Assembly (NCBI RefSeq): GCF_004570975.1
Contig: NZ_SPPC01000002.1
Location: 186,001 to 250,000, forward strand
Direction: 5' to 3'
DNA length: 64,000 nucleotides
DNA from: Barnesiella sp. WM24
Lineage (GTDB): Bacteria > Bacteroidota > Bacteroidia > Bacteroidales > Muribaculaceae
Both the position numbers and the translations under genes were made by a program. Numbering within the stretch: the first letter of the stretch is position 1; each line of letters starts with the position of its first letter. The notes beneath the pieces were generated by a model that did not search any database, was not told the origin of the DNA, and saw nothing but the letters and a program-made list of their open reading frames with translations. Below, piece after piece: positions 9,435-15,743 of this stretch.

Positions 9435-10237
9435 ATGGCGAAACTGATAGTAAAAGATACAGAGGTCAATATCCTCAAAGTTAACGGCGAGGATTATATC
9501 TGCCTCACTGATATGCTACGGACTAAAGATGGAGATTTCTTCATCACTGACTGGCTGCGTAATCGTAATACCTTGGAGTTTATTGGAATCTGGGAGAAAG
9601 TGTATAACCCTGATTTTAATTATGGCGAATTCGCCATAATTAAAAATCAGTCCGGACTTAATAGTTTCAAGATAAGTGTAAGGAATTTGTAGCACGAACT
9701 AATGCCATATCAGTACAGGCAAAAGCCGGACGCTATGGAGGCACATATGCTCATAAGGACATTGCATTTGAGTTTGCGATGTGGATTAGCCCCGAGTTCA
9801 AGATTTACATCGTAAAGGAGTTTCAGCGGCTAAAGGAAGAGGAACAGAAACAGCTCGGTTGGTCGGCTAAGCGTGAGTTGTCCAGGATAAACTATCGAAT
9901 CCACACAGATGCCATTAAGCACAATCTCATACCCGCCGAGATTACAAAGGCCCAGGCAAGTATCATATATGCCAATGAAGCCGATGTCCTGAATGTGGCT
10001 ATGTTCGGCATGACGGCTAAACAGTGGCGTGACACCAATCCCGACCTCAAGGGTAATATCCGCGACTATGCATCAATCAATGAACTTATATGCCTCTCCA
10101 ATATGGAAAACCTAAATGCCGTGTTTATTGAACAAGGGATGCCACAGCCGGAACGACTGATCAAGCTCAATCAGATTGCCATTCACCAGATGAGCGTACT
10201 TGAAAGCGGTGATAACAATAGAGAACTGTTGAAATAG
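9435..10237 (+). pseudogene. KilA-N domain protein, copy 1, frameshifted
   Basis: Frame 1 (9435-9692) encodes the start of a KilA-N protein (DYICLTDML, EFIGIWEKVYNPDFN) and then hits TAG. The continuation (KEFVARTNAI, GRYGGTYAHKDIAFEF) is in another frame and runs to 10237. Comparison with copy 2 places a one-base deletion between 9677 and 9680. The region is 803 bp against exactly 804 bp in copy 2, so restoring one base gives the same 267-residue length. The last 132 residues differ from copies 2 and 3 at only two positions each. With its decayed -7 box this copy is probably dead, unless frameshifting or phase switching restores it. The intact family is predicted to bind DNA through the KilA-N domain. 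Confidence 0.85.
9614..9645. repeat. Perfect 32-bp palindrome inside KilA-N copy 1
   Basis: Sixteen bases on each side of 9629/9630 are perfectly complementary. Outward from the centre the arm reads AAGCGGTATT then AATTTT. The symmetry continues as TGA/TCA at 9611-9613 and 9647-9649 if one base is looped out. The centre is the codon boundary GAA|TTC (Glu-Phe), so each codon is the reverse complement of its mirror codon. Confidence 0.95.
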
Positions 10238-10340
10238 CCCTTCAAACAGCAGCGTAAACACTCATTTACAAAAATTACACGATTCAATGCGTATAAGCAA
10301 TGCCCGACGAATGGAAGCCCTACCTTGTTTAAAACATAAC

Positions 10341-10352
10341 ATGCCAAGGCAT
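10341..10352. promoter_or_regulatory. Possible operator palindrome upstream of KilA-N copy 2
   Basis: ATGCCAAGGCAT is a perfect inverted repeat of 5 bases with a 2-base spacer, 38 bases before the -7 box. It is kept in copy 3 and broken in the decayed copy 1, which suggests a role, perhaps regulator binding. Confidence 0.4.
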
Positions 10353-10389
10353 CTATTTTCCAGCTGTTGCCCAAACCGAAGCAAATGAT

Positions 10390-10397
10390 TATATTTG
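10390..10397 (+). promoter_or_regulatory. -7 box of KilA-N copy 2
   Basis: TATATTTG lies 108 bases upstream of the start at 10505. The leader between them contains the leftover start ATGGCAAA at 10454. Confidence 0.6.
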
Positions 10398-10453
10398 TGT
10401 TATAAAAAACTAAACCCAATAGCTTGGCGACTCAGGTACAACCGGGAGTCAAC

Positions 10454-10474
10454 ATGGCAAAAGTAATACATTGA
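10454..10474 (+). other. Vestigial start codon in the leader of KilA-N copy 2
   Basis: ATG GCA AAA GTA ATA CAT TGA encodes MAKVIH. The sequence up to ATGGCAAA is shared with the leader of copy 3 (ATG at 11531) and then diverges completely. All three real proteins begin MAK, so this looks like the start codon of an earlier N-terminal half displaced when a new one arrived. It could also act as an upstream regulatory ORF. Confidence 0.5.
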
Positions 10475-10504
10475 ATTGACTCCAACAAATATCGAGACAT
10501 CTAT

Positions 10505-11308
10505 ATGGCAAAAATAACCGTTCTCAACACCGACATAACCATTGTTCAGTACAATGAAGAGGATTACATCAGTCTGACCGACATGGCTCGAAGTCAGATG
10601 CAGGAGCATATCATCTTTCGTTGGCTAAGTCTCAAAAGCACGTTAGAGTATCTTGGAGAATGGGAGATGCTGTATAATCCGGATTTTAATTGTACCGAAT
10701 TCGGTACAATTAAAAATGCTGCCGGCAGCAACAATTTTGTCCTTTCAGTGAAAACTTGGATAGAAAGGACTAATGCTATTGGTATCCGTTCAAAAGCAGG
10801 ACGATACGGTGGTACTTATGCACATCGTGATATTGCATACCATTTTGGCATGTGGATTGCGCCTAAGTTCCAGTTGCTTTTAGTTAAGGAATATCAGAGA
10901 CTTAAATCAGAGGAACAGAAACAGCTCGGTTGGTCGGCCAAGCGTGAGTTGTCCAGGATAAACTATCGAATCCACACAGATGCCATTAAGCACAATCTTA
11001 TACCCGCCGAGATTACAAAGGCCCAGGCAAGTATCATATATGCCAATGAAGCCGATGTCCTGAATGTGGCTATGTTCGGCATGACGGCAAAGCAGTGGCG
11101 AGACGCCAATCCCGACCTCAAGGGTAATATCCGCGACTATGCATCAATCAATGAACTTATATGCCTCTCCAATATGGAAAATCTAAATGCCGTGTTTATT
11201 GAACAAAGGATGCCACAGCCGGAACGACTGATCAAGCTCAATCAGATTGCCATTCACCAGATGAGCGTACTTGAAAGCGGTGATAACAATAGAGAACTGT
11301 TGAAATAG
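10505..11308 (+). CDS. KilA-N domain DNA-binding protein, copy 2 (intact)
   Basis: 267 residues. Residues about 1-130 form a KilA-N domain as found in Bacteroidota chromosomes and phages (DYISLTDMAR, WEMLYNPDFN, WIERTNAIGI, GRYGGTYAHRDIAYHF). The KilA-N fold binds DNA in known viral proteins. Residues 136-267 are a helical C-terminal region beginning EEQKQLGWSAKRELSR, virtually identical to those of copies 1 and 3 and probably used for dimerisation or partner binding. Residues 60-70 (FNCTEFGTIK) are encoded by a perfect palindrome. No other phage genes lie nearby. The role is unknown; autoregulation or competition between copies is possible. Confidence 0.85.
   Translation: MAKITVLNTDITIVQYNEEDYISLTDMARSQMQEHIIFRWLSLKSTLEYLGEWEMLYNPDFNCTEFGTIKNAAGSNNFVLSVKTWIERTNAIGIRSKAGRYGGTYAHRDIAYHFGMWIAPKFQLLLVKEYQRLKSEEQKQLGWSAKRELSRINYRIHTDAIKHNLIPAEITKAQASIIYANEADVLNVAMFGMTAKQWRDANPDLKGNIRDYASINELICLSNMENLNAVFIEQRMPQPERLIKLNQIAIHQMSVLESGDNNRELLK
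10684..10715. repeat. Perfect 32-bp palindrome inside KilA-N copy 2
   Basis: Centred on the GAA|TTC codon boundary at 10699/10700, at the same codon as in copy 1. Outward from the centre the arm reads AAGCCATGTT then AATTTT. It differs from copy 1 at three positions of the arm, and all three are compensated on the opposite arm. Confidence 0.95.
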
Positions 11309-11417
11309 CCCTTCAAACAGCAGCGTAAACACTCTTTTACAAACATTACACGATTCAATGCGTATAAGCAATGCCCGACGAGTGGAAGCCCTACCTTGTT
11401 TAAAACATATAAAAAAC

Positions 11418-11429
11418 ATGCCAAGGCAT
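11418..11429. promoter_or_regulatory. Possible operator palindrome upstream of KilA-N copy 3
   Basis: ATGCCAAGGCAT is identical to the site before copy 2, at the same distance from the -7 box. Confidence 0.4.
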
Positions 11430-11466
11430 CTATTTTCCAGCCGTTGCCCAAACCGAAGCAAATGAT

Positions 11467-11474
11467 TATATTTG
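11467..11474 (+). promoter_or_regulatory. -7 box of KilA-N copy 3
   Basis: TATATTTG sits in the same context as for copy 2, 109 bases before the start at 11583. The shared leader ends at a second vestigial ATGGCAAA at 11531. Confidence 0.6.
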
Positions 11475-11582
11475 TGTTATAAAAAACTAAACCCAATAGC
11501 TTGGCTACTCAGGAGCAACCGGGAGTCAACATGGCAAAGTGTTGTGCTTTTTTATTCATTCTTAAAACATCAAATTCCGTTT

Positions 11583-12398
11583 ATGGCCAAGATTATCGTT
11601 CAAAACACAGATATAACAGTTCTCGGAGTTGAGGGACAGGACTATATCTCCCTCACTGACATGGCGTCAGCAAAAGACGGAGACAGCAGAGCCGCCGATG
11701 TGATAAAGAACTGGATAAGGACACGATATACAATTGAGTTCCTTGGGACATGGGAGATTATTCATAATCCTAATTTCAAAGTGGTCGAATTTGACCACTT
11801 TAGAATGAGTGCCGGATTGCCATCGTTTGTGCTTAGTGCATCAGAGTGGGTTGAAAAGACCAATGCAATAGGAATAATTGTAAAAAAAGGTCGCTATGGT
11901 GGCACATATGCCCACAAGGATATTGCTTTTGAATTCGGTTCAGCAATAAGCGTTCCCTTTAAACTATATCTGATTGAAGAGTTTCAGAGACTTAAATCAG
12001 AGGAACAGAAACAGCTCGGTTGGTCGGTTAAGCGTGAGTTGTCCAGGATAAACTATCGAATCCACACAGATGCCATTAAGCACAATCTCATACCCGCGGA
12101 GATTACAAAGGCTCAGGCAAGTATCATATATGCCAATGAAGCCGATGTCCTGAACGTGGCTATGTTCGGCATGACGGCAAAACAGTGGCGTGACGCCAAT
12201 CCCGACCTCAAGGGCAATATCCGCGACTATGCATCAATCAATGAACTTATATGCCTCTCCAATATGGAAAATCTAAATGCCGTGTTTATTGAACAAGGGA
12301 TGCCACAGCCGGAACGACTGATTAAGCTCAATCAGATTGCCATTCACCAGATGAGCGTACTTGAAAGCGGTGATAACAATAGAGAACTGTTGAAATAG
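11583..12398 (+). CDS. KilA-N domain DNA-binding protein, copy 3 (intact)
   Basis: 271 residues from the ATG at 11583. The longer open frame from 11472 would begin inside the promoter region and lacks family similarity. The N-terminal KilA-N half (DYISLTDMAS, WIRTRYTIEFLGTWEI, GRYGGTYAHKDIAFEF) is only distantly like copies 1 and 2. The C-terminal 132 residues differ from copy 2 at two positions. Residues 65-74 (FKVVEFDHFR) lie over the palindrome. The sharp change from divergent to identical sequence occurs at the codons for EEQKQLGW. Predicted to bind DNA; target unknown. Confidence 0.85.
   Translation: MAKIIVQNTDITVLGVEGQDYISLTDMASAKDGDSRAADVIKNWIRTRYTIEFLGTWEIIHNPNFKVVEFDHFRMSAGLPSFVLSASEWVEKTNAIGIIVKKGRYGGTYAHKDIAFEFGSAISVPFKLYLIEEFQRLKSEEQKQLGWSVKRELSRINYRIHTDAIKHNLIPAEITKAQASIIYANEADVLNVAMFGMTAKQWRDANPDLKGNIRDYASINELICLSNMENLNAVFIEQGMPQPERLIKLNQIAIHQMSVLESGDNNRELLK
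11778..11801. repeat. 24-bp near-perfect palindrome inside KilA-N copy 3
   Basis: Centred on GAA|TTT at 11789/11790, aligned with the palindromes of copies 1 and 2. Outward from the centre the arm reads AAGCTGGTGA then AA. Eleven of twelve pairs match; the exception is G11787 opposite T11792. Compared with copy 1 the arm differs at five positions, and all five are compensated. Confidence 0.9.
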
Positions 12399-12450
12399 CC
12401 CTTCAAACAGCAGCGTAAACACTCATTTACAAATAATTGCATAGTACAAT
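12000..12450 (+). repeat. Long direct repeat, unit 3 (partial)
   Basis: It carries the KilA-N C-terminal half and the start of the 3' flank, then loses similarity near 12450. No further promoter or KilA-N copy follows. Confidence 0.8.
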
Positions 12451-12581
12451 ATGTATAAGCAATGCCCGGACGAGTGAAAACCAGCCCGCGTGTAAAAGCT
12501 GACAAGTCCAAACAAACAGCATGACAAAATATGTTATATATATGAAAGCCACCGCTTTGTGATAGTATCAACAAATTATAG

Positions 12582-12589
12582 TATCTTTG
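12582..12589 (+). promoter_or_regulatory. -7 box of the RsiV-like lipoprotein gene
   Basis: TATCTTTG lies 24 bases before the ATG at 12614. Confidence 0.6.
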
Positions 12590-12613
12590 CGGCGGTAATT
12601 AAACGATTTGGAT

Positions 12614-13489
12614 ATGTCACAACTGAATAGTACACGAGCCTTTGCGGCTGCAATCATAGGATTAGCCACGCTGTCGGCATGCAGCAATGCCCACACGGCA
12701 AAAAGCGTAGACACAGATGAAACCTCAGAGTCATTCATGACCGATTCGATTCACGTCAACGACACTCTGGTAATGGGGGGATGTAATGCAACTGCAAAAA
12801 TCTCGGGCCTGTATCCCACCGGCGACGATTGCCTGTCAGACAGTGTAAGAAAATGGATTGCTGACCGGCTGAGATATGGATTAAGTGAGACAGGCACACC
12901 GTTGTTTGAACTCCACGACGGGGTATATGACAACGGCGACAGCCTTATCAGACTGGAGTGTGACTTGCTGCTTGCCGACGCACGACAGGATTTTTCATCA
13001 TTTATCGCCGACAGCATATCGGTCTCTTATGAATATGACTTCCGCTTCAGCCCTGCATACACCACCGACAGCATCCTGACCTACTCGTTTGGCTCATATG
13101 TATATCTCGGGGGCGCACATGGAGGGGCAACCGGCTGCGGACAGACATTTGCAAGAAGCACGGGCGACATGCTCGACAGTGGCAACATGTTTCTCCCCGA
13201 CTCCCTGCCCGCCCTGCTATCTATGGTTAAAAGCGGATTGTGGAACCAGTATTTCAAGGATGACATTGACGGCTCCGACATGACCCTGCGTGATGTGTTG
13301 CTTATCAATCCCGACACCCTCCACCTGCCGGCATTTCCACCCGTATATCTTCAGGAAGGCATCAACTTCACATACCAGCAATATGAAATAGCATGTTATG
13401 CCGCAGGCATGCCTTCGTGTACAATAAGCTATGACTCAATAAGACCGTTACTAACCCCAAAGGCCGCGGCGCTTATCCCGAAACCCTGA
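12614..13489 (+). CDS. DUF3298/RsiV-like lipoprotein
   Basis: 291 residues from ATG 12614; an ATG at 12608 would add only two residues. A signal peptide ends in the lipobox LSAC, so it is probably a lipoprotein. The C-terminal part carries VYLGGAHGGATG, the hallmark of the DUF3298 fold shared with the B. subtilis lysozyme-sensing anti-sigma factor RsiV, followed by a region that often ends these proteins. No transmembrane anti-sigma part is present, so it is likely a periplasmic or outer-membrane binding lipoprotein with unknown ligand. A response regulator starts 31 bases downstream and may be co-transcribed. Confidence 0.75.
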   Translation: MSQLNSTRAFAAAIIGLATLSACSNAHTAKSVDTDETSESFMTDSIHVNDTLVMGGCNATAKISGLYPTGDDCLSDSVRKWIADRLRYGLSETGTPLFELHDGVYDNGDSLIRLECDLLLADARQDFSSFIADSISVSYEYDFRFSPAYTTDSILTYSFGSYVYLGGAHGGATGCGQTFARSTGDMLDSGNMFLPDSLPALLSMVKSGLWNQYFKDDIDGSDMTLRDVLLINPDTLHLPAFPPVYLQEGINFTYQQYEIACYAAGMPSCTISYDSIRPLLTPKAAALIPKP

Positions 13490-13520
13490 GCAACAGCAGC
13501 CAATCCATATACCGACAGCC

Positions 13521-14213
13521 ATGAACGCCTGTATACTTGTCATTGAAGATGATGAAACCCTGTGTGAGGCATTGCGCTTCAACCTTGAGGCAGAGGGATA
13601 TGACGTTGATGTAGCCCACAGTGCCGAAGAGGCGCTGACGCTCGATCTGTCATCCTACAGCCTCTTTCTGCTTGACATCATGATGGGTGAAATCTCCGGC
13701 ATTCAGCTTGCAGGCATCATAAGGTCAAATCCCGCCACACGCTCCATTCCACTCATCTTCTGTACGGCAAAAGACACTGAAGACGACATGATAAAGGGAT
13801 TTGAAATCGGTGCCGACGACTATATCGCCAAACCCTACACTCTGCGAAATGTGCTCGCGCGCGTAAAAGCCGTATTACGCCGCTCCGAGGGGCATGCCGG
13901 AAAACAAACCCGTGGCTCGGCTGAAATAGTCTATAAGGGACTGAAAATCGATTCCGATAGAAAGATTTGCACCGTCGACGGGCAGGATATAAAACTGCCC
14001 AAAAAAGAATTTGAGATACTCATGAAACTAATGTCGGACAGGGGGCGCATATTTTCGCGCGAAGAACTACTGCGGGATATATGGTCGGGAGAAGTCATCG
14101 TGCTCGACCGCGTAGTGGATGTCAACATCACGCGCATAAGGCAGAAAATCGGAAACTATGCAAAAAACATAATCTCACGCTCCGGATATGGCTACGGATT
14201 TGTCGAAGACTAA
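13521..14213 (+). CDS. OmpR-family response regulator
   Basis: 230 residues. The receiver domain (about 4-118) has the acidic pair EDD at 9-11, phospho-acceptor Asp52 in LLDIMMG, and the conserved Lys in YIAKPY. The winged-helix DNA-binding domain (about 130-228) includes KLPKKEFEILMKLM and VVDVNITRIRQKIG. It is a transcription factor activated by phosphorylation from the kinase encoded next, with which it overlaps by 26 bases. The downstream phosphate transporter makes a role in phosphate control conceivable, but similarity to RprY/other Bacteroidota regulators cannot be resolved by eye. Confidence 0.93.
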   Translation: MNACILVIEDDETLCEALRFNLEAEGYDVDVAHSAEEALTLDLSSYSLFLLDIMMGEISGIQLAGIIRSNPATRSIPLIFCTAKDTEDDMIKGFEIGADDYIAKPYTLRNVLARVKAVLRRSEGHAGKQTRGSAEIVYKGLKIDSDRKICTVDGQDIKLPKKEFEILMKLMSDRGRIFSREELLRDIWSGEVIVLDRVVDVNITRIRQKIGNYAKNIISRSGYGYGFVED

Positions 14214-15657
14214 ACTATCTTATCACCGACGCCTTTTTATATGGCTTGCCGGCTACTCCATCCTGCTTGTGGGTTGTGTTGTGATATTTCAGTATCACCG
14301 CGAAAAAGAGTTCAAAGCCGACAATATAAACACTCAACTGCAAATCATAAACAACTATCTGCTCAACGAGATTGAAAAAGGGATGCAAGTTGGAGATATT
14401 GACCTCAACGACTTTCATTCATTCAAAGACATGCGCATAAGCATTATTGACGAGAGGGGCAATGTGGAATATGACAACTCTCTCGACATGATTCCCGGCA
14501 CCAACCATCTTGACCGTAAAGAGATTTCGGAAGCTATGCGTTTCGGCTCGGGATATATGGTGCGCCGACACAGCGAAAGCACCGGTCAAACCTACTTTTA
14601 TTCCGCGACAAAAGGCGCCGATGGCTCAATAGTGCGCACAGCCGTCCCTTATACAGTCTCACTTAGCGGACTGCTACGCGCCGATTATGGCTTTCTGTGG
14701 TTTATGGGAGGCATTACTTTTATAATGTGTGTAATCGGATATTTCGCCACGCGACGTCTTGGACAGAATATCTCCCGACTTAGCACATTTGCACGGAAAG
14801 CGGAAAACGGAGAGCGTATCTCTGACACGGAGCCGTTTCCCCACGATGAACTGGGCGAAATCTCAAGCAACATCGTTAAAATGTATTCTCGCTTGCAAAA
14901 AGCGTTATGGGAACGTGACCGCGAACACTCGGCTGCCCTCCACCAGCAGAAAGAGAAAGAGCGCATAAAAAAACAGCTCACCAACAATATCAACCACGAG
15001 CTGAAGACACCTGTCTCCGCAATACAGGTGTGTCTTGAGACATTGAAAGAGCATGACGACCTGCCTCCCGAAAAACGCATGGAATTTATTGACAGGTGTC
15101 TCGTGAACTCCGGGCGTCTGAGAAAACTCCTTGCCGACGTGTCGCTAATCACACGCATTGAAGACGGAAGCACCTCAATCGAGATGTCGACGGTAAATCT
15201 TGCCGACATCATAGCCGAGGTCACGGAAGAGACAAGGACGACGGCCCAATCAAAAGGCTTTATCATCGACAACAAGGTAAGCGTCCCGCTACTGATTGAC
15301 GGCAACCGAGGAATGCTCGAATCAATATTTCACAACCTAATTGAAAACGCTGTCTCCTACAGCGGAGGCAGCAAAATCACCATCAACTGCCGAATCGACA
15401 ACAGCCGCATAACTGTCATAGTAGCCGACGACGGCAAAGGAGTAGATGAAGAGCATCTGCCACGGCTCTTTGAGCGCTTTTATCGCGTGGACAAAGGGAG
15501 GTCGCGTGCGGCAGGAGGGACAGGGCTCGGACTGTCGATAGCCAAAAACGCAGTCCTGCTCCACCGGGGGACGATAAAGGTAGAAAACAGGCGCACCGGC
15601 GGCCTCATCTTCACCATGACATTTCCCACCTCAAAAAAGCAGTCAACCGGAGGTTAA
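14188..15657 (+). CDS. Membrane sensor histidine kinase
   Basis: 489 residues. Two membrane helices (about 15-33 and 170-190) flank a periplasmic sensor of about 135 residues. After HAMP (about 190-245) come the HisKA dimerisation domain with phospho-acceptor His270 in NINHELKTP and the ATPase domain with N box HNLIENAV, G1 DDGKGVDEEH and G2 GGTGLGLSI. It should autophosphorylate and pass phosphate to Asp52 of the partner regulator. The start used here overlaps the regulator gene by 26 bases, typical of translational coupling. The signal sensed is unknown. Confidence 0.93.
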   Translation: MATDLSKTKLSYHRRLFIWLAGYSILLVGCVVIFQYHREKEFKADNINTQLQIINNYLLNEIEKGMQVGDIDLNDFHSFKDMRISIIDERGNVEYDNSLDMIPGTNHLDRKEISEAMRFGSGYMVRRHSESTGQTYFYSATKGADGSIVRTAVPYTVSLSGLLRADYGFLWFMGGITFIMCVIGYFATRRLGQNISRLSTFARKAENGERISDTEPFPHDELGEISSNIVKMYSRLQKALWERDREHSAALHQQKEKERIKKQLTNNINHELKTPVSAIQVCLETLKEHDDLPPEKRMEFIDRCLVNSGRLRKLLADVSLITRIEDGSTSIEMSTVNLADIIAEVTEETRTTAQSKGFIIDNKVSVPLLIDGNRGMLESIFHNLIENAVSYSGGSKITINCRIDNSRITVIVADDGKGVDEEHLPRLFERFYRVDKGRSRAAGGTGLGLSIAKNAVLLHRGTIKVENRRTGGLIFTMTFPTSKKQSTGG

Positions 15658-15743
15658 TAATAGCTTAAATTTTTTGAAACATTTTTGAAATGTTTTCTGT
15701 GTTATTTTGTTTTAGCAATAAAACTCAATAATAATTTGAATAT

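Larger units (their letters stand above)
9839..10450 (+). repeat. Long direct repeat, unit 1
   Basis: From GAGGAACAGAAACAG through the KilA-N C-terminal half, its 3' flank and the promoter of the next copy. It recurs almost unchanged at about 10910-11530, and the coding part and the start of the flank recur a third time from 12000 to about 12450. Only scattered single-base differences and a short insertion (near 11407) separate the units. Confidence 0.85.
10910..11530 (+). repeat. Long direct repeat, unit 2
   Basis: Second unit of the repeat that begins at GAGGAACAGAAACAG. Start-to-start spacing is 1071 bases from unit 1 and 1090 bases to unit 3. Confidence 0.85.

Noticed and set aside
11472-11582. 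N-terminal extension of KilA-N copy 3
   Set aside because: It would start inside the -7 box (11467-11474) and has no counterpart in the other copies; the MAK start at 11583 matches the family.
9435-12398. Prophage or phage remnant because of KilA-N genes and a nearby muramidase
   Set aside because: No capsid, tail, portal, terminase or integrase gene is visible in the window, and the muramidase is 13 kb away among housekeeping genes.
9435-12450. CRISPR array or simple tandem repeat
   Set aside because: The repeat units are about 1.07-1.09 kb, contain coding sequence with reading frames kept, and have no short repeat-spacer pattern.
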